From NCBI RefSeq assembly GCF_001750105.1, contig NZ_CP014143.1, positions 806,001-870,000 on the forward strand: DNA of 64,000 nucleotides. The letters run 5' to 3'. The notes under the pieces were generated by a model. That model saw nothing but the letters and a program-made list of their open reading frames with translations, made no database searches and was not told where the DNA came from. Shown here one piece after another: positions 33,742 to 43,131 of the stretch. The stretch's first letter is position 1. Each line of letters begins with the position of its first letter. The DNA comes from Microbulbifer aggregans (GTDB lineage: Bacteria > Pseudomonadota > Gammaproteobacteria > Pseudomonadales > Cellvibrionaceae). The translations under genes were made by a program, and so were the position numbers.

Positions 33742-34506
33742 TCAATTCTGGACCACGGGTCGCCTGTTTTCCTGCGCGTCCGTGCTCTCAGCATTGCTTC
33801 GTTGAAGCAGGCGAATGGCCACTGTGGCGAACCGTCGCCCCAATTCCCGGTACCCCTTCTCTGTCAGGTGCAAATCATCGACTCGCAACTTCCCGTTGGC
33901 ATCCAGGCCATCATTCAGGTCGTCGGTATCCACCCAACCTGCAAAAGGAAGGGATTCCGCCACCCGCATCTGGGCCTCACGTACGCGATGCCAGTCCATA
34001 CTGCTGGGCCCGTCGAGACCGTGGTCACTAATACGGCCGATCACCAGACGGATATCATCCCGCCCGAGATCCGCCTGGAGATTTGCTATCAGCCCACGGA
34101 GTTTGTCCTCGTAAAGTTCACCCGCCCCTTCACGCGCATCCCGCTCGCCCTGCATCCAGATAAAGGTCACGCTGTCGATCGCAGGGAGATCACCCGTTTC
34201 AGCCGTGATCTTTCGCAGCAGTTGCTGGTAGAGGGGGCCGCGGCTCTCCGGCTGACCAGAGACAGCAACCGATGGTTCAAGCGTCTGATACCAGCGCTGG
34301 ATCGGCTGGCCGCCCTGGGCATCCTTGATCACGATCAGCTGATCGGCGGGGAGAGCCGCTTGCAGGAGCGGCATAAAGACATCTTCCGGGTCCAACCGGG
34401 CCATGTTCGACTGACCCGAAAGAATGAATAAGTGTCGACTGACGACCTCTGCCACCGGCGCGGCGTTCATAAGCAACAAAAAAATGGCGGCAAGCATCTG
34501 CCGCAT
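33742..34506 (-). CDS. Secreted SGNH hydrolase, sialate O-acetylesterase type
   Basis: A 254-residue exported protein (signal peptide about residues 1-19, MLAAIFLLLMNAAPVAEV). SGNH blocks are visible: block I LFILSGQSNMARL with the nucleophile Ser, a Gly/Gln block in FIWMQGERDARE, and block V DDLHLTEKGYRELG with the Asp-x-x-His pair. This matches the DUF303/SASA carbohydrate esterases that remove acetyl groups from sugars. It is the first gene of a run with the two DUF4239 genes. Substrate unknown; marine polysaccharides would fit the lifestyle. Confidence 0.87.
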   Translation of the reverse strand: MRQMLAAIFLLLMNAAPVAEVVSRHLFILSGQSNMARLDPEDVFMPLLQAALPADQLIVIKDAQGGQPIQRWYQTLEPSVAVSGQPESRGPLYQQLLRKITAETGDLPAIDSVTFIWMQGERDAREGAGELYEDKLRGLIANLQADLGRDDIRLVIGRISDHGLDGPSSMDWHRVREAQMRVAESLPFAGWVDTDDLNDGLDANGKLRVDDLHLTEKGYRELGRRFATVAIRLLQRSNAESTDAQENRRPVVQN

Positions 34507-34851
34507 ATCGGCTCTCCTGTCCGCTGGGTCTTATCTTGTTCCATATGGAGCAATCGGTGCATGAGCATCCTGTGGCATCCGGCTTTGCCCGATCTATCAT
34601 CTCGGGCACACCTCATACTTCATACTCACCGGGCATTCATATGTTTAGCTCATATGCATATATAGACGCTCACCCATCACAGGTGGCCGTTAGTGAGGGA
34701 GATAGGATGCAGACAGCTGCCTACCGACAGGGGAACGACGCCCAGTACCACCGCCTGTACAGTGATAACAGTCCCCGAAAAGGAAATTATGATCAGGCAA
34801 CATGGCCTCGTGATTTATGCAGTTCTCGGGCTCGAAGTTAAGATCTAGCGT

Positions 34852-35031
34852 CTAGCAATCCGGTAAAATACCTTGCCCTATAGACACCATAACGCCGATG
34901 ATCAAGCCCTACAGAAGAGAGAGTGGCGGGCATACAAACATAATCATTAGAGCGATTTTCCAGCCAAAACCGGTCGTGATAAATGGGAAGGCAGGGATCA
35001 GAAGGAGGGAGAAGAAATAACAAAAGCAGAA
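34852..35031 (-). pseudogene. Possible membrane-protein remnant with internal stop
   Basis: One minus-strand frame reads like a membrane protein: LLLIPAFPFITTGFGWKIAL, MIMFVCPPLSLL, a TAG at 34909-34911, then GLIIGVMVSIGQGILPDC before the next stop. There is no start codon at its head and an upstream stop at 35032. The remainder of 34507-35190 holds only a 44-codon plus-strand frame (34707-34841, behind GGGAG) with no protein-like features. I see no other gene or repeat here. Confidence 0.22.
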
Positions 35032-35190
35032 CTACCCTAAAGCAACCTGCTTAATCACTAGTCGCTGTGCTTTCATCTTTATTACATATTCGCTCAACTA
35101 GGCCAGAATTCTTTCAGGCAACCGCACCGAAAAAAGGTTTAATCAATACTCCTAAACCACTTACTCATGAGACAAAAAAAATCGAATGCG

Positions 35191-35451
35191 TTAGTATATT
35201 TTTTCAGGAGACCCTGCAAACCACATAATGAAGCTACATCTCTTACAACAGGCGATAGCCGCACTCTCATTGGCCCAGTCCAGGTTCAAAAGTGACATTG
35301 TAGCCGTATTCAACTGCGCAGATCCCAGGTCAAATTGCTGAAATCCACAGTGAATACATTTCAGCTCGACACCATTCACCTCAAAACGATCAGATTTCAT
35401 TGCCGCGGCAGCTCCCTTCAAACCTGCCCTAAACTTTTTCATAAAAGCCAA
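35191..35451 (-). CDS. Small zinc-ribbon protein
   Basis: An 86-residue protein with two CxxC knuckles: LKCIHCGFQ and CCKRCSFIMWF, joined by a beta-hairpin with AQLNTATMSLLNLDW. This is a zinc-ribbon arrangement seen in short uncharacterised bacterial proteins that probably bind nucleic acid or protein. TTG 35451 is preferred as start because GGAG lies seven bases before it; ATG 35442 is the next candidate. A 49-codon frame lies just upstream on the same strand. Confidence 0.65.
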   Translation of the reverse strand: MAFMKKFRAGLKGAAAAMKSDRFEVNGVELKCIHCGFQQFDLGSAQLNTATMSLLNLDWANESAAIACCKRCSFIMWFAGSPEKIY

Positions 35452-35486
35452 AATCCATCTCCTTCGACAATTTCCAGAACCACCTT

Positions 35487-35636
35487 TCACTCGGCATATG
35501 AACAAGAAAGATAGCTAACACCATCATATACTCTTACTTTTCCAGCTAGCGCCAGATTTTCTGCCCCGCGCAATATCTTGGACGACTCACCCTGCGACAA
35601 GCTATCGATAAGTGCTCTTATCTTAAGCGGATCCAT
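35487..35636 (-). CDS. Possible 49-residue protein upstream of the zinc ribbon
   Basis: A complete short frame from ATG 35636 to TGA 35487 reads MDPLKIRALIDSLSQGESS, then ILRGAENLALAGKVRVYDG and a SYLSCSYAE end. The composition is protein-like and the zinc-ribbon gene starts 35 bases later, so the two may form one transcript. The ribosome site (AGATCGA) is weak and no family is recognised. The AT-rich remainder up to the ntrC terminator (35637-35798) shows nothing. Confidence 0.35.
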   Translation of the reverse strand: MDPLKIRALIDSLSQGESSKILRGAENLALAGKVRVYDGVSYLSCSYAE

Positions 35637-35798
35637 TCGATCTATTTTAGAATTCTTATTTAGAATCTAACTATGAAACACTCTATACAGAAAAACCAGA
35701 TGCAGACAATTTCGCCAAGACTCGAGCCCCATCAGCGCTAGGCAAATACTCGTTCTGCACCCTTCAAATACGTAAATGCCATTTCTTTCTTGCAGAAT

Positions 35799-35825
35799 AA
35801 AAAAGCCGCTCGACTTGAGCGGCTT
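35799..35825 (-). terminator. Terminator of the ntrBC operon
   Basis: Nine-base arms (aagccgctc / gagcggctt) with a 5-base loop and an A-run on the left give a stem plus T-run on the minus strand, 31 bases after ntrC. Confidence 0.88.
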
Positions 35826-35856
35826 ATCTTGATGACTATGGGCCACGTTCGCGAGG

Positions 35857-37269
35857 TTACTCCCCCTCGCCATTCATCCCCAGCTCCTTGAGCTTGCGCG
35901 TGAGGGTATTCCTGCCCCAACCCAGCAATTCGGCTGCATCACGCTTGCGCCCGGCGGTATGCTTGAGAGCGATCTCGATCAGGGCTTTTTCGAACGCCGG
36001 CACAGCCTCACTCAAGATCTCCCGACGCCCCGCTGCCAGGGCCTGATCGGCCCAGAGACGCAGGGACTTCTGCCAGTCCTGCGGCGCTGCAGTACTGGTT
36101 GTCTGCTGCTGTAACTCCTGCGGCAGGTCCTCGATATGCACCTCGCGCCCTGAGGCCATCACTGTAATCCAGCGACAGGTATTCTCGAGCTGGCGCACGT
36201 TGCCGGGCCAATCGAGATTGGCGAGGTACTCCTCGGTTTCCTTGAGCAGAATCTTCGGCTCCACTCCCAGGTCTTTGGCCGCACTGTTGAAGAAGTGGCG
36301 TACCAGACGGGGAATATCCTCGCGGCGGTCGGCGAGCCGCGGGATATGGATGCGAATGACGTTCAGGCGATGGAACAGGTCCTCGCGGAACTTGTGCTCC
36401 CCAACCAGCTTTTCCAGATCCTGGTGTGTAGCAGCGATGATACGCACATCCACCTTCACCGGTGTGTGGCCACCGACGCGGTAAAACTCCCCATCTGCCA
36501 GTACTCGCAGTAGCCGGGTCTGGGTCTCGGCCGGCATATCGCCGATTTCATCCAGAAACAGGGTGCCGCCATCGGCCTGCTCGAAACGGCCGGCGCGCTG
36601 GGTCGTGGCACCGGTAAATGCGCCTTTCTCGTGGCCGAACAATTCGGACTCCATCAGATCCTTGGGAATGGCGGCCATATTCAGGGCAATAAACGGTTTG
36701 CTCTTGCGCGGGCTGTGATTGTGCAATGCCTGCGCCACCAGCTCTTTACCGGTGCCGGACTCACCATTGATCAGCACGGTGATATTGGAGTGGGACAGGC
36801 GGCCGATTGCCCGGAAGACCTCCTGCATCGCCGGCGCCTCGCCGATGATCTCCTTGCTGCCATTGACCTGCTCGACAGTGACCGGCTCTTCGGCCTGCTG
36901 TTCGCTGGCATGTGCCAGCGCGCGGCGGGTTACCGCCACCGCCTCATCCACATCGAAAGGCTTGGGCAGATACTCGAAGGCACCGCCCTGGTAGGCAGCC
37001 ACAGCGCTATCGAGGTCCGAGTGTGCCGTCATGATGATGATCGGCAGTGCCGGGCGCTCCGCCTGGAAACGCTGCAGCAGTTTGAAACCGTCGGATCCGG
37101 GCATGCGGATATCGCTGATGACCACGTCAGGGGAATCGCTGTAGAAGTCGTCGAGGGCGCTGTCGCCACTCTCGTAACACTTGGTGTCGATACCTTCACG
37201 GGAAAGCGCCCGCTCCAGTACCCAGCGAATCGATCGGTCGTCGTCAATAATCCAAACGCGATTGCTCAT
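35857..37269 (-). CDS. glnG: Nitrogen regulator NtrC (sigma-54 activator)
   Basis: A 470-residue NtrC of normal length with three domains. The receiver (residues 1-120) has the phosphorylated Asp53 (VVISDIRMPG). The AAA+ domain (about 140-365) has the Walker A GESGTGKE, the sigma-54 contact loop GAFTGA and the Walker B region GGTLFLDEIGDM. The C-terminal Fis-type helix-turn-helix is KRDAAELLGWGRNTLTRKL. NtrC phosphorylated by NtrB activates glnA and other nitrogen-starvation genes from sigma-54 promoters; a fitting promoter and sites are present upstream of glnA in this window. ntrB is 21 bases upstream. Confidence 0.97.
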   Translation of the reverse strand: MSNRVWIIDDDRSIRWVLERALSREGIDTKCYESGDSALDDFYSDSPDVVISDIRMPGSDGFKLLQRFQAERPALPIIIMTAHSDLDSAVAAYQGGAFEYLPKPFDVDEAVAVTRRALAHASEQQAEEPVTVEQVNGSKEIIGEAPAMQEVFRAIGRLSHSNITVLINGESGTGKELVAQALHNHSPRKSKPFIALNMAAIPKDLMESELFGHEKGAFTGATTQRAGRFEQADGGTLFLDEIGDMPAETQTRLLRVLADGEFYRVGGHTPVKVDVRIIAATHQDLEKLVGEHKFREDLFHRLNVIRIHIPRLADRREDIPRLVRHFFNSAAKDLGVEPKILLKETEEYLANLDWPGNVRQLENTCRWITVMASGREVHIEDLPQELQQQTTSTAAPQDWQKSLRLWADQALAAGRREILSEAVPAFEKALIEIALKHTAGRKRDAAELLGWGRNTLTRKLKELGMNGEGE

Positions 37270-37290
37270 GCTCTTTCATCCACTAAGCTG

Positions 37291-38355
37291 CTATTCGTTT
37301 TCAAGGGGCAGGTAGATCTGGAAGACGCTCTGCCCGGGGCGGCTGTCGCATTTGATCAGGCCGCGATGCTGATTGATGATGTTCTGCGAGATGGAAAGCC
37401 CCAGCCCCGAGCCCTCGGCGCGCCCTGAGATCATCGGGTAGAAGATGCGCTCGCGAATCTCCTCCGCGATGCCCGGGCCGTTGTCCTCGATATCGATGCG
37501 GCAAACCAGTGGGCAGCAGCGCCGGCCGATGGTGAAACGACGCTGGATGCGGGTGCGCAGCGTGATCTCGCCGGCAGCCAGGCCGATGCTCTCGTCGATG
37601 GCTTGCATGGCGTTGCGGGCGATATTCAACAGCGCCTGGATCAGCTGCTCAGTGTCCGCGGGAAACTCTGGAATGGATGGGTCGTAATCGCGGCGAATAC
37701 GCAATTCACCATCGCATTCTGCATCGATCAACTGTGCGACCCTTTCGAGTATCTCGTGCACATTGGTGGGGGCCATGGACGCCGGCTGGTTGGGGCCCAA
37801 CAGCCGGTCGACCAGGTTTCTCAGGCGATCGGCCTCGTCGATGATGATCTGGGTGTATTCCGCCAGGTCCTCATCCGGTAATTCCCGCTGCAGTAACTGG
37901 GCCGCGCCGCGGATGCCGCCAAGAGGGTTTTTCACCTCGTGGGCCATACCGCGGACCAGATTGCGGGTGGTCTCCTGGGCACTGAGCAGGGCGTCTTCCC
38001 TGGCGATACGCAGTAAGCGGTCCATGGGTTGGATTTCCACCAGCAAGAGACCCAGCTCGGGCACAGGACTCACCGAGTAATCCACCGTGCGGTGCTCCAG
38101 GTTGTGCAAGTCCCAGCTGGCCCGGCGCACGGTATAGCGCTCACCACTGGCCAGTGCCGCGCGCATGGCTTCCTGGGCGCCTTTCGACTCCCGCACCAGC
38201 TCCCGCAGCGGGTGGCCACTGACCCGCGTACTGGAAGCCGCCAACAGGTCTTCGGCGGCTGCGTTCAGGTAGCAGATCAACAGGCTGTCATCGAGGACCA
38301 GCACGGCGGTGGTCAAACTATCCAGCAACTGGCGCAGCTGGCGGTCATTGAGCAT
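37291..38355 (-). CDS. glnL: Nitrogen sensor kinase NtrB
   Basis: A 354-residue cytoplasmic histidine kinase. ATG 38355 (MLNDRQLRQLLDSL) is taken as start because a GGAAAG ribosome site precedes it and the PAS domain begins there; the 78 extra codons upstream are not protein-like and cover NtrC-like sites. Features: PAS (residues about 5-70), the H-box MAHEVKNPLGGIRGAAQLL, the N-box LLNIARNAMQA and G-boxes DNGPGIAEE and GSGLGLSISQ. With PII protein it switches between kinase and phosphatase for NtrC. There is no membrane segment, as expected. Confidence 0.95.
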   Translation of the reverse strand: MLNDRQLRQLLDSLTTAVLVLDDSLLICYLNAAAEDLLAASSTRVSGHPLRELVRESKGAQEAMRAALASGERYTVRRASWDLHNLEHRTVDYSVSPVPELGLLLVEIQPMDRLLRIAREDALLSAQETTRNLVRGMAHEVKNPLGGIRGAAQLLQRELPDEDLAEYTQIIIDEADRLRNLVDRLLGPNQPASMAPTNVHEILERVAQLIDAECDGELRIRRDYDPSIPEFPADTEQLIQALLNIARNAMQAIDESIGLAAGEITLRTRIQRRFTIGRRCCPLVCRIDIEDNGPGIAEEIRERIFYPMISGRAEGSGLGLSISQNIINQHRGLIKCDSRPGQSVFQIYLPLENE

Positions 38356-38428
38356 GGCGTCTTTCCGGTTCAGTGATGGCGCGATCGCCATTCCAAATGC
38401 GGTCGATAGATTGCGGTGCAAAAAGCAA

Positions 38429-38597
38429 ACCAAAATGGCGCACGGGTTACGCTTTGCCTGGCAGTGGTTACACCTACCGCGCCAAACACGGGCACAGGGC
38501 CAGTTCTCGGCGGGATGACCAATGGACATCGGTGTCGCTAGGCCAATCGCAAAGCCTGTGGAGCAAATCGCGCGCACAGAGCGCACCATTGTGGTGC
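38429..38597. promoter_or_regulatory. Two NtrC-like sites upstream of ntrB
   Basis: GCACCATTGTGGTGC at 38583-38597 is a near-perfect palindrome of the NtrC type (GCACCANNNTGGTGC). ACCAAAATGGCGC at 38429-38441 is identical over 13 bases to the site upstream of glnA. No TGGCAC-N5-TTGC sigma-54 element was found between them and ntrB, so they may serve for autoregulation by repression. The 369-base gap holds no gene. Confidence 0.6.
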
Positions 38598-38724
38598 ATT
38601 GATCAGAAAAAGGACAGCATTGCGCCTGAACGGCGGGTCTGCAGAAGACAGGAAATCAGGTATGGGGGGCAGCCCCACCGGGCAAACCTCACCGGTGGGG
38701 TTAAGAGGAGCCGGTTACTGACCG

Positions 38725-39387
38725 TCAGTTATTACGGCGTGGCTGCGGTGGCCGCGCCAAGCCGGGTGCGGCCGGGGACTTCGGTGCCTGCGGTGCCGTG
38801 GCACCGGGGAAATCGGGCACCTGGTCGCCCGGGCGCTTTACATAGAGGTTGATGATCTGGGAGCGGGCCAGCACATTGCCGCCCGGGTCCGTCAGCACTG
38901 CCTGCAGGGTGTGGGTGCCTCGCTCCAGTGCGGATATATCCAGCCGGTTGCCGGAAGAGCTGCCCAGCCAGGGCTGGCCGTCCACAACCGCGAATACCTG
39001 GTGCCCCTGAGGGGGGATCGGCTCGATGGCCACTTCCATGACGATAAAACGTTGCCCCGGAGGAATGGTGGCGCCGTTCTGCGGGCTGACAATGGCGAAG
39101 TTCACCGGCCCCGTGTAGGCCCGGCGCCGATCGTCCTCATCCTGCTTTTTGGGCGACAGCTTGCGGGTGGGCATGGGGCGTGGTTGCACATTGATCGGCC
39201 CCAGTTTGATACGTTCCGCCTTCCCGTCTGGGGGGGGCGTATCGGTGAACACCACGCTGCCATCTGGCCCCACCGTCTTGTAGACCACACTGCCGCCGGA
39301 AGCCGATTGATCCGAGCCGTCGCCACCGGCGAAAGCTGGCGCGGCAATGATTAACAGCGCAATTAACAATCCGTAGTGTTTCTTCAT
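38725..39387 (-). CDS. Secreted DUF4124 protein of the ntrBC-glnA region
   Basis: A 220-residue exported protein: signal peptide residues 1-20 (ALLIIAAPAFA), then the DUF4124 motif VVYKTVGPDGSVVFTDTPPP (residues 34-53), a Pro/Arg/Lys linker and an Ig-like domain (VNFAIVSPQNGATIPPGQRF, then RGTHTLQAVLTDPGGNVL) before a Pro-rich tail. Similar proteins are found between glnA and ntrB in pseudomonads. The placement recurs but the role in nitrogen control, if any, is unknown. A hairpin (38673-38700) follows the gene. Confidence 0.85.
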   Translation of the reverse strand: MKKHYGLLIALLIIAAPAFAGGDGSDQSASGGSVVYKTVGPDGSVVFTDTPPPDGKAERIKLGPINVQPRPMPTRKLSPKKQDEDDRRRAYTGPVNFAIVSPQNGATIPPGQRFIVMEVAIEPIPPQGHQVFAVVDGQPWLGSSSGNRLDISALERGTHTLQAVLTDPGGNVLARSQIINLYVKRPGDQVPDFPGATAPQAPKSPAAPGLARPPQPRRNN

Positions 39388-39488
39388 GAAATCCCGTTCG
39401 TGGACTCATCCACGCCTGGCAGTGAAAGAAAATCCTGCTACTTACAACCTAGCAGGTTGGGGGTCATCTCCCGCTAGTGTACCGCCAA

Positions 39489-39522
39489 CAAAAAAGCCCG
39501 CACCTGGAGGGCGCGGGCTTTT
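39489..39522 (-). terminator. Terminator of glnA
   Basis: Arms aagcccgc (39494-39501) and gcgggctt (39513-39520) with an A-run at 39490-39495 form a stem and T-run on the minus strand, 44 bases after glnA. Confidence 0.88.
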
Positions 39523-39563
39523 GGCGTCAAATGCGACTGGCGTCACGGGGACGCCGATGCACA

Positions 39564-40970
39564 TTAAACGGAGTAGTACATCTCGAACTCGACCGGGTGA
39601 GTGGTCATGTTCAGGCGCTCTACTTCTTCACGCTTCAGATCGATGTAAGCATCGATGGCGTCGTCGGAGAAAACACCACCTTCGGTCAGGAATGCGCGGT
39701 CCTGATCCAGTGCGTCCAGGGCCATTTCCAGGCTGGAGGCAACGGTCGGGTACTCGGCCACTTCTTCCGCCGGCAGGTCGTACAGGTCCTTGTCGGCCGG
39801 GTCGCCCGGGTGGATCTTGTTCTTGATGCCGTCGAGGCCGGCCATCAGCATGGCAGCGAACACCAGGTAGGGGTTGGCGGTCGGGTCCGGGAAACGGGCC
39901 TCGATGCGCTTGCCCTTCGGGCTGGCAACGTACGGGATGCGGATGGAAGCAGAACGGTTGCGCGCGGAGTAAGCCAGGATAACCGGCGCCTCGAAGCCCG
40001 GCACCAGACGCTTGTAAGAGTTGGTGGAGGCATTAGCAAAAGCGTTGATCGCGCGAGCGTGCTTGATGATACCGCCAATGTAGTACAGGGCAGTCTCGGA
40101 CAGACCGGAGTAACCGTCACCAGCAAACTGGTTGACGCCGTCCTTGCTGAAGGACTGGTGGATGTGCATGCCGGAACCGTTATCACCTACCAGCGGCTTG
40201 GGCATGAAGGTGGCGGTCTTGCCGTAAGCGTGGGCAACGTTGTGCACGCAGTACTTCAGGATCTGTACTTCGTCAGCCTTCTTCACCAGGGTGTTGGCGC
40301 CAACGCCGATCTCACACTGACCTGCGGTGCCCACTTCGTGGTGGTGTACTTCGATCACCAGGCCCATCTGCTCCATGGCGGAACACATGGCAGCGCGCAC
40401 GTCGTGCAGGGAGTCGACCGGCGGAACCGGGAAGTAACCGCCTTTAACACCCGGACGGTGGCCAATGTTGCCTTCCGGATGCGGCATGCTGGAGGACCAG
40501 GCTGCTTCTTCAGAATTGATCTTGTAGAAAGCGCCGGCCATGTCCGCGCCCCAGGTAATATCGTCAAAGACGAAGAACTCGGGCTCCGGACCAAACAGGG
40601 CAGTGTCACCCAGGCCAGTGGACTTCAGGTAGTCCTCAGCGCGCTGAGCGATGGAACGCGGGTCGCGCTCGTAGCCCTGGCCAGTGGACGGCTCAACGAT
40701 GTTACAGCGCAGGATAACGGTAGCTTCGTCGGTGAACGGGTCCAGCACCGCAGTCTCGTCGTCCGGCATCAGAATCATGTCGGACTCGTTGATACCCTTC
40801 CAGCCAGCGATGGAGGAGCCGTCGAACATCTTGCCTTCTTCGAAGAACTCACCGTCAATCTCGGATACCGGCAGGGATACGTGTTGTTCTTTACCTTTGG
40901 TGTCGGTGAAGCGCAGATCTACCCACTTGGCTTCACTCTCTTTAATCAAACCGAGCGTTTTCGCTGACAT
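39564..40970 (-). CDS. glnA: Glutamine synthetase type I
   Basis: A 468-residue GSI, the standard length. The N-terminal beta-grasp ends near residue 100; metal and substrate residues are in [29 protein letters not shown] and the ATP loop [25 protein letters not shown] is the glutamate-binding segment and the Tyr in [11 protein letters not shown] is the site of adenylylation by GlnE, so the enzyme is of the regulated GSI-beta type. It condenses ammonia with glutamate. Control is by NtrC and sigma-54 from the region between this gene and thiI. Confidence 0.98.
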   Translation of the reverse strand: MSAKTLGLIKESEAKWVDLRFTDTKGKEQHVSLPVSEIDGEFFEEGKMFDGSSIAGWKGINESDMILMPDDETAVLDPFTDEATVILRCNIVEPSTGQGYERDPRSIAQRAEDYLKSTGLGDTALFGPEPEFFVFDDITWGADMAGAFYKINSEEAAWSSSMPHPEGNIGHRPGVKGGYFPVPPVDSLHDVRAAMCSAMEQMGLVIEVHHHEVGTAGQCEIGVGANTLVKKADEVQILKYCVHNVAHAYGKTATFMPKPLVGDNGSGMHIHQSFSKDGVNQFAGDGYSGLSETALYYIGGIIKHARAINAFANASTNSYKRLVPGFEAPVILAYSARNRSASIRIPYVASPKGKRIEARFPDPTANPYLVFAAMLMAGLDGIKNKIHPGDPADKDLYDLPAEEVAEYPTVASSLEMALDALDQDRAFLTEGGVFSDDAIDAYIDLKREEVERLNMTTHPVEFEMYYSV

Positions 40971-41080
40971 TGCAGTCCTCCAGGTCTTGGAAAAGTATTG
41001 AGTTGCGACAGCCCTTTTGCTGGCGTGTGCTCTTCTGTCGTAAAGGTCCTCAGGCGCGACCTCTAGTTAGCCAGTTACGA

Positions 41081-41097
41081 AGCAAGGAGTGTGCCAA
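41081..41097 (-). promoter_or_regulatory. Sigma-54 promoter of glnA
   Basis: The minus strand reads TTGGCACACTCCTTGCT, an exact TGGCAC-N5-TTGCT -24/-12 element. It lies 111 bases before the glnA start, so transcription begins near 41070 with a leader of about 100 bases. Confidence 0.9.
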
Positions 41098-41190
41098 ATT
41101 GGGGCAGCAGCGCCAGATCGCGCTCAACCGGGGCCGCATGGCGTCGCCGTGATCAGAATAGATGCACCGAGCGCAACTGGCCACCGATTT

Positions 41191-41240
41191 GCGCACCAAA
41201 ATGGCGCGCATTCGCGCGCGTCCGCACAATCCAGGTGCAC
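41191..41240. promoter_or_regulatory. NtrC enhancer sites of glnA
   Basis: GCGCACCAAAATGGCGCGC (41191-41209) and GCACAATCCAGGTGC (41224-41238) fit the NtrC consensus. Their centres are about 31 bases apart, three helical turns, so two dimers would sit on the same face. The first is 94 bases upstream of the sigma-54 -24 element, the usual enhancer distance. The second is within 40 bases of the -10-like TATAAT (41264-41269) of divergent thiI. Confidence 0.78.
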
Positions 41241-41308
41241 GACCAGTTGGCGGCGTGCTGGTTTATAATGCAGCGTTTTCTCAGCAAAGCGGTACAACAC
41301 GGATTCCC

Positions 41309-42781
41309 ATGCACTTTGTCGTCAAGTTCTTTCCCGAAATCACCATCAAGAGCAACCCGGTGCGCAAGCGCATGTCCAAGCAGCTCAAGGACAACCTGCG
41401 CATCCTGCTGCACCGGGTGGACGATCGCATCAAGGTCCTGAAGGACTGGGAGAAGATTGAAGTCATCGCCCCGGACGCGGTTGCGCACCTCTCCGACCGT
41501 ATCGAAGAGGTATTGGCCCACACGCCGGGCATCGCCAACTTTGCCCGCGTGCAACAGTTTCCCCTGGGAGACATGCACGACGTCTACGAAAAGACCTTTT
41601 CCGTGTGGGGCGACAAGCTCGACGGCAAGACTTTCTGCGTACGCGTGAAGCGCAGCGGCAAGCACGACTTCCAGTCCCTGGATGTTGAGCAATACGTTGG
41701 CGGCGGCCTGAACAAGAACACCGGCGCCACTGGTGTGAAGCTGAAGAACCCGGACGTGACGGTGAAACTGGAAATCCGCCACGACAAGCTCAATGTGATT
41801 GAGGAGCTGCACCAGGGACTGGGTGGTTTCCCACTGGGCACCCAGGATCCGGTGCTTTCCCTGGTCTCCGGTGGTTTCGATTCCATCGTCGCCAGCTACC
41901 TGACCATCAAGCGTGGTATCCGCACCCACTTCCTGTTTTTCAACCTTGGCGGCCGCCAGCACGAGCTGGGCGTCAAGGAGGTCTCCTATTACCTGTGGAA
42001 CCGCTATGGCTCCTCACACCGGGTGCGCTTTGTCAGCGTGCCCTTCGACGAGGTGGTGACCGAGATCCTCACCAACGTGGACGACTCCCACATGGGCGTA
42101 ATCCTGAAGCGCATGATGCTGCGCGCCGCCACTGCGATCGCCAACGAGCTGCAGGTGGATGCACTGGTGACCGGTGAAGCCATCGCCCAGGTGTCCAGCC
42201 AGACCCTCAAGAACCTGTCGGTAATCGACAGTGTCACCGATACCCTGGTACTGCGGCCGCTGATCGTGAGCGACAAGAGCGACATCATCCGCACCGCCCG
42301 CGAGATCGGCACCGAAGAGTTCGCGGCCAATATGCCGGAATACTGCGGCGTAATTTCCGTAAAACCGACTACCAGGGCCAAGCGCGAGCGGGTCGAGGAA
42401 GAAGAGAGCCATTTCGATTTCAGCGTGCTTGATCGCGCTGTAAACAACCGGGTAATCCAGAATATCGACCAGGTGGTGGAAGAGGTAGAGGGCGAGGTGC
42501 CCGATGTAGAAGTGGTCAGCGAGCCCGGCGAGGCGGTAATCATCGACATCCGCCACCCGGATGAAGAAGAGCTGGATCCGCTGGAGCTTGAAAACAGCCA
42601 GGTGGAGGTGATCCCCTTCTACCGCCTTAACAGTGCTTTCAGCAAGCTGGATCCGGAAAAGAAATACCTCCTGTATTGCAGCCGCGGCGTCATGAGCAGA
42701 CTGCACGCCTCCCATCTCCTGGACGAGGGCTACCGCAACGTGGCCGTGTTGCGTCCGCACCTGCCGCACCGGCCTGACTGA
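41309..42781 (+). CDS. thiI: tRNA 4-thiouridine synthase / thiamine sulfurtransferase ThiI
   Basis: A 490-residue ThiI with all domains: an N-terminal ferredoxin-like/THUMP region (residues 1-165), a PP-loop ATPase with SGGFDS near residue 190, the conserved Cys of EYCGVIS around residue 345, and a rhodanese domain whose catalytic Cys is in LLYCSRGVMS near the C-terminus. It thiolates U8 of tRNA and supplies sulfur for the thiazole of thiamine. Start ATG 41309 (MHFVVKFF) agrees with the family; the longer frame reads through the NtrC sites. It diverges from glnA. Confidence 0.96.
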   Translation: MHFVVKFFPEITIKSNPVRKRMSKQLKDNLRILLHRVDDRIKVLKDWEKIEVIAPDAVAHLSDRIEEVLAHTPGIANFARVQQFPLGDMHDVYEKTFSVWGDKLDGKTFCVRVKRSGKHDFQSLDVEQYVGGGLNKNTGATGVKLKNPDVTVKLEIRHDKLNVIEELHQGLGGFPLGTQDPVLSLVSGGFDSIVASYLTIKRGIRTHFLFFNLGGRQHELGVKEVSYYLWNRYGSSHRVRFVSVPFDEVVTEILTNVDDSHMGVILKRMMLRAATAIANELQVDALVTGEAIAQVSSQTLKNLSVIDSVTDTLVLRPLIVSDKSDIIRTAREIGTEEFAANMPEYCGVISVKPTTRAKRERVEEEESHFDFSVLDRAVNNRVIQNIDQVVEEVEGEVPDVEVVSEPGEAVIIDIRHPDEEELDPLELENSQVEVIPFYRLNSAFSKLDPEKKYLLYCSRGVMSRLHASHLLDEGYRNVAVLRPHLPHRPD

Positions 42782-43131
42782 GCCGACTCTACAAGGGGCC
42801 GGGGTCATCGATCGCCAGCCCCGGCGGGCTTTCCCTCCGAGCTTCACCCCATGACGGCATTGATGCGGTAGGCGAGCCCCACTCCAGAAAACGCCTTCAA
42901 GCACAAAATACCCACCCACCAGCCATGCCCAACAAGCCCCCCTGTCAAACCGGGACATTCCTGGAGGGATTACGCCGCGCGAAAATAACGACAGCAGCGG
43001 GAGCCCTTTCGGAGCCAAAATTGCCATTTAACGACGCAGTTCAGCAGATCTGTCGGCAAGCCCCCCCAAAAAAACAAAACAACATGCTATGACCGAATGG
43101 ACTACGTGATTTCCTGCTGCCACCCTGAAAT

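Noticed and set aside
39477..40967. 496-codon open frame antisense to glnA
   Set aside because: Mirror frame; no ribosome site and no domain, while glnA is unambiguous.
42014..43027. 337-codon minus-strand frame over the end of thiI
   Set aside because: Mirror of the ThiI rhodanese part; the part past thiI is low complexity and not protein-like.
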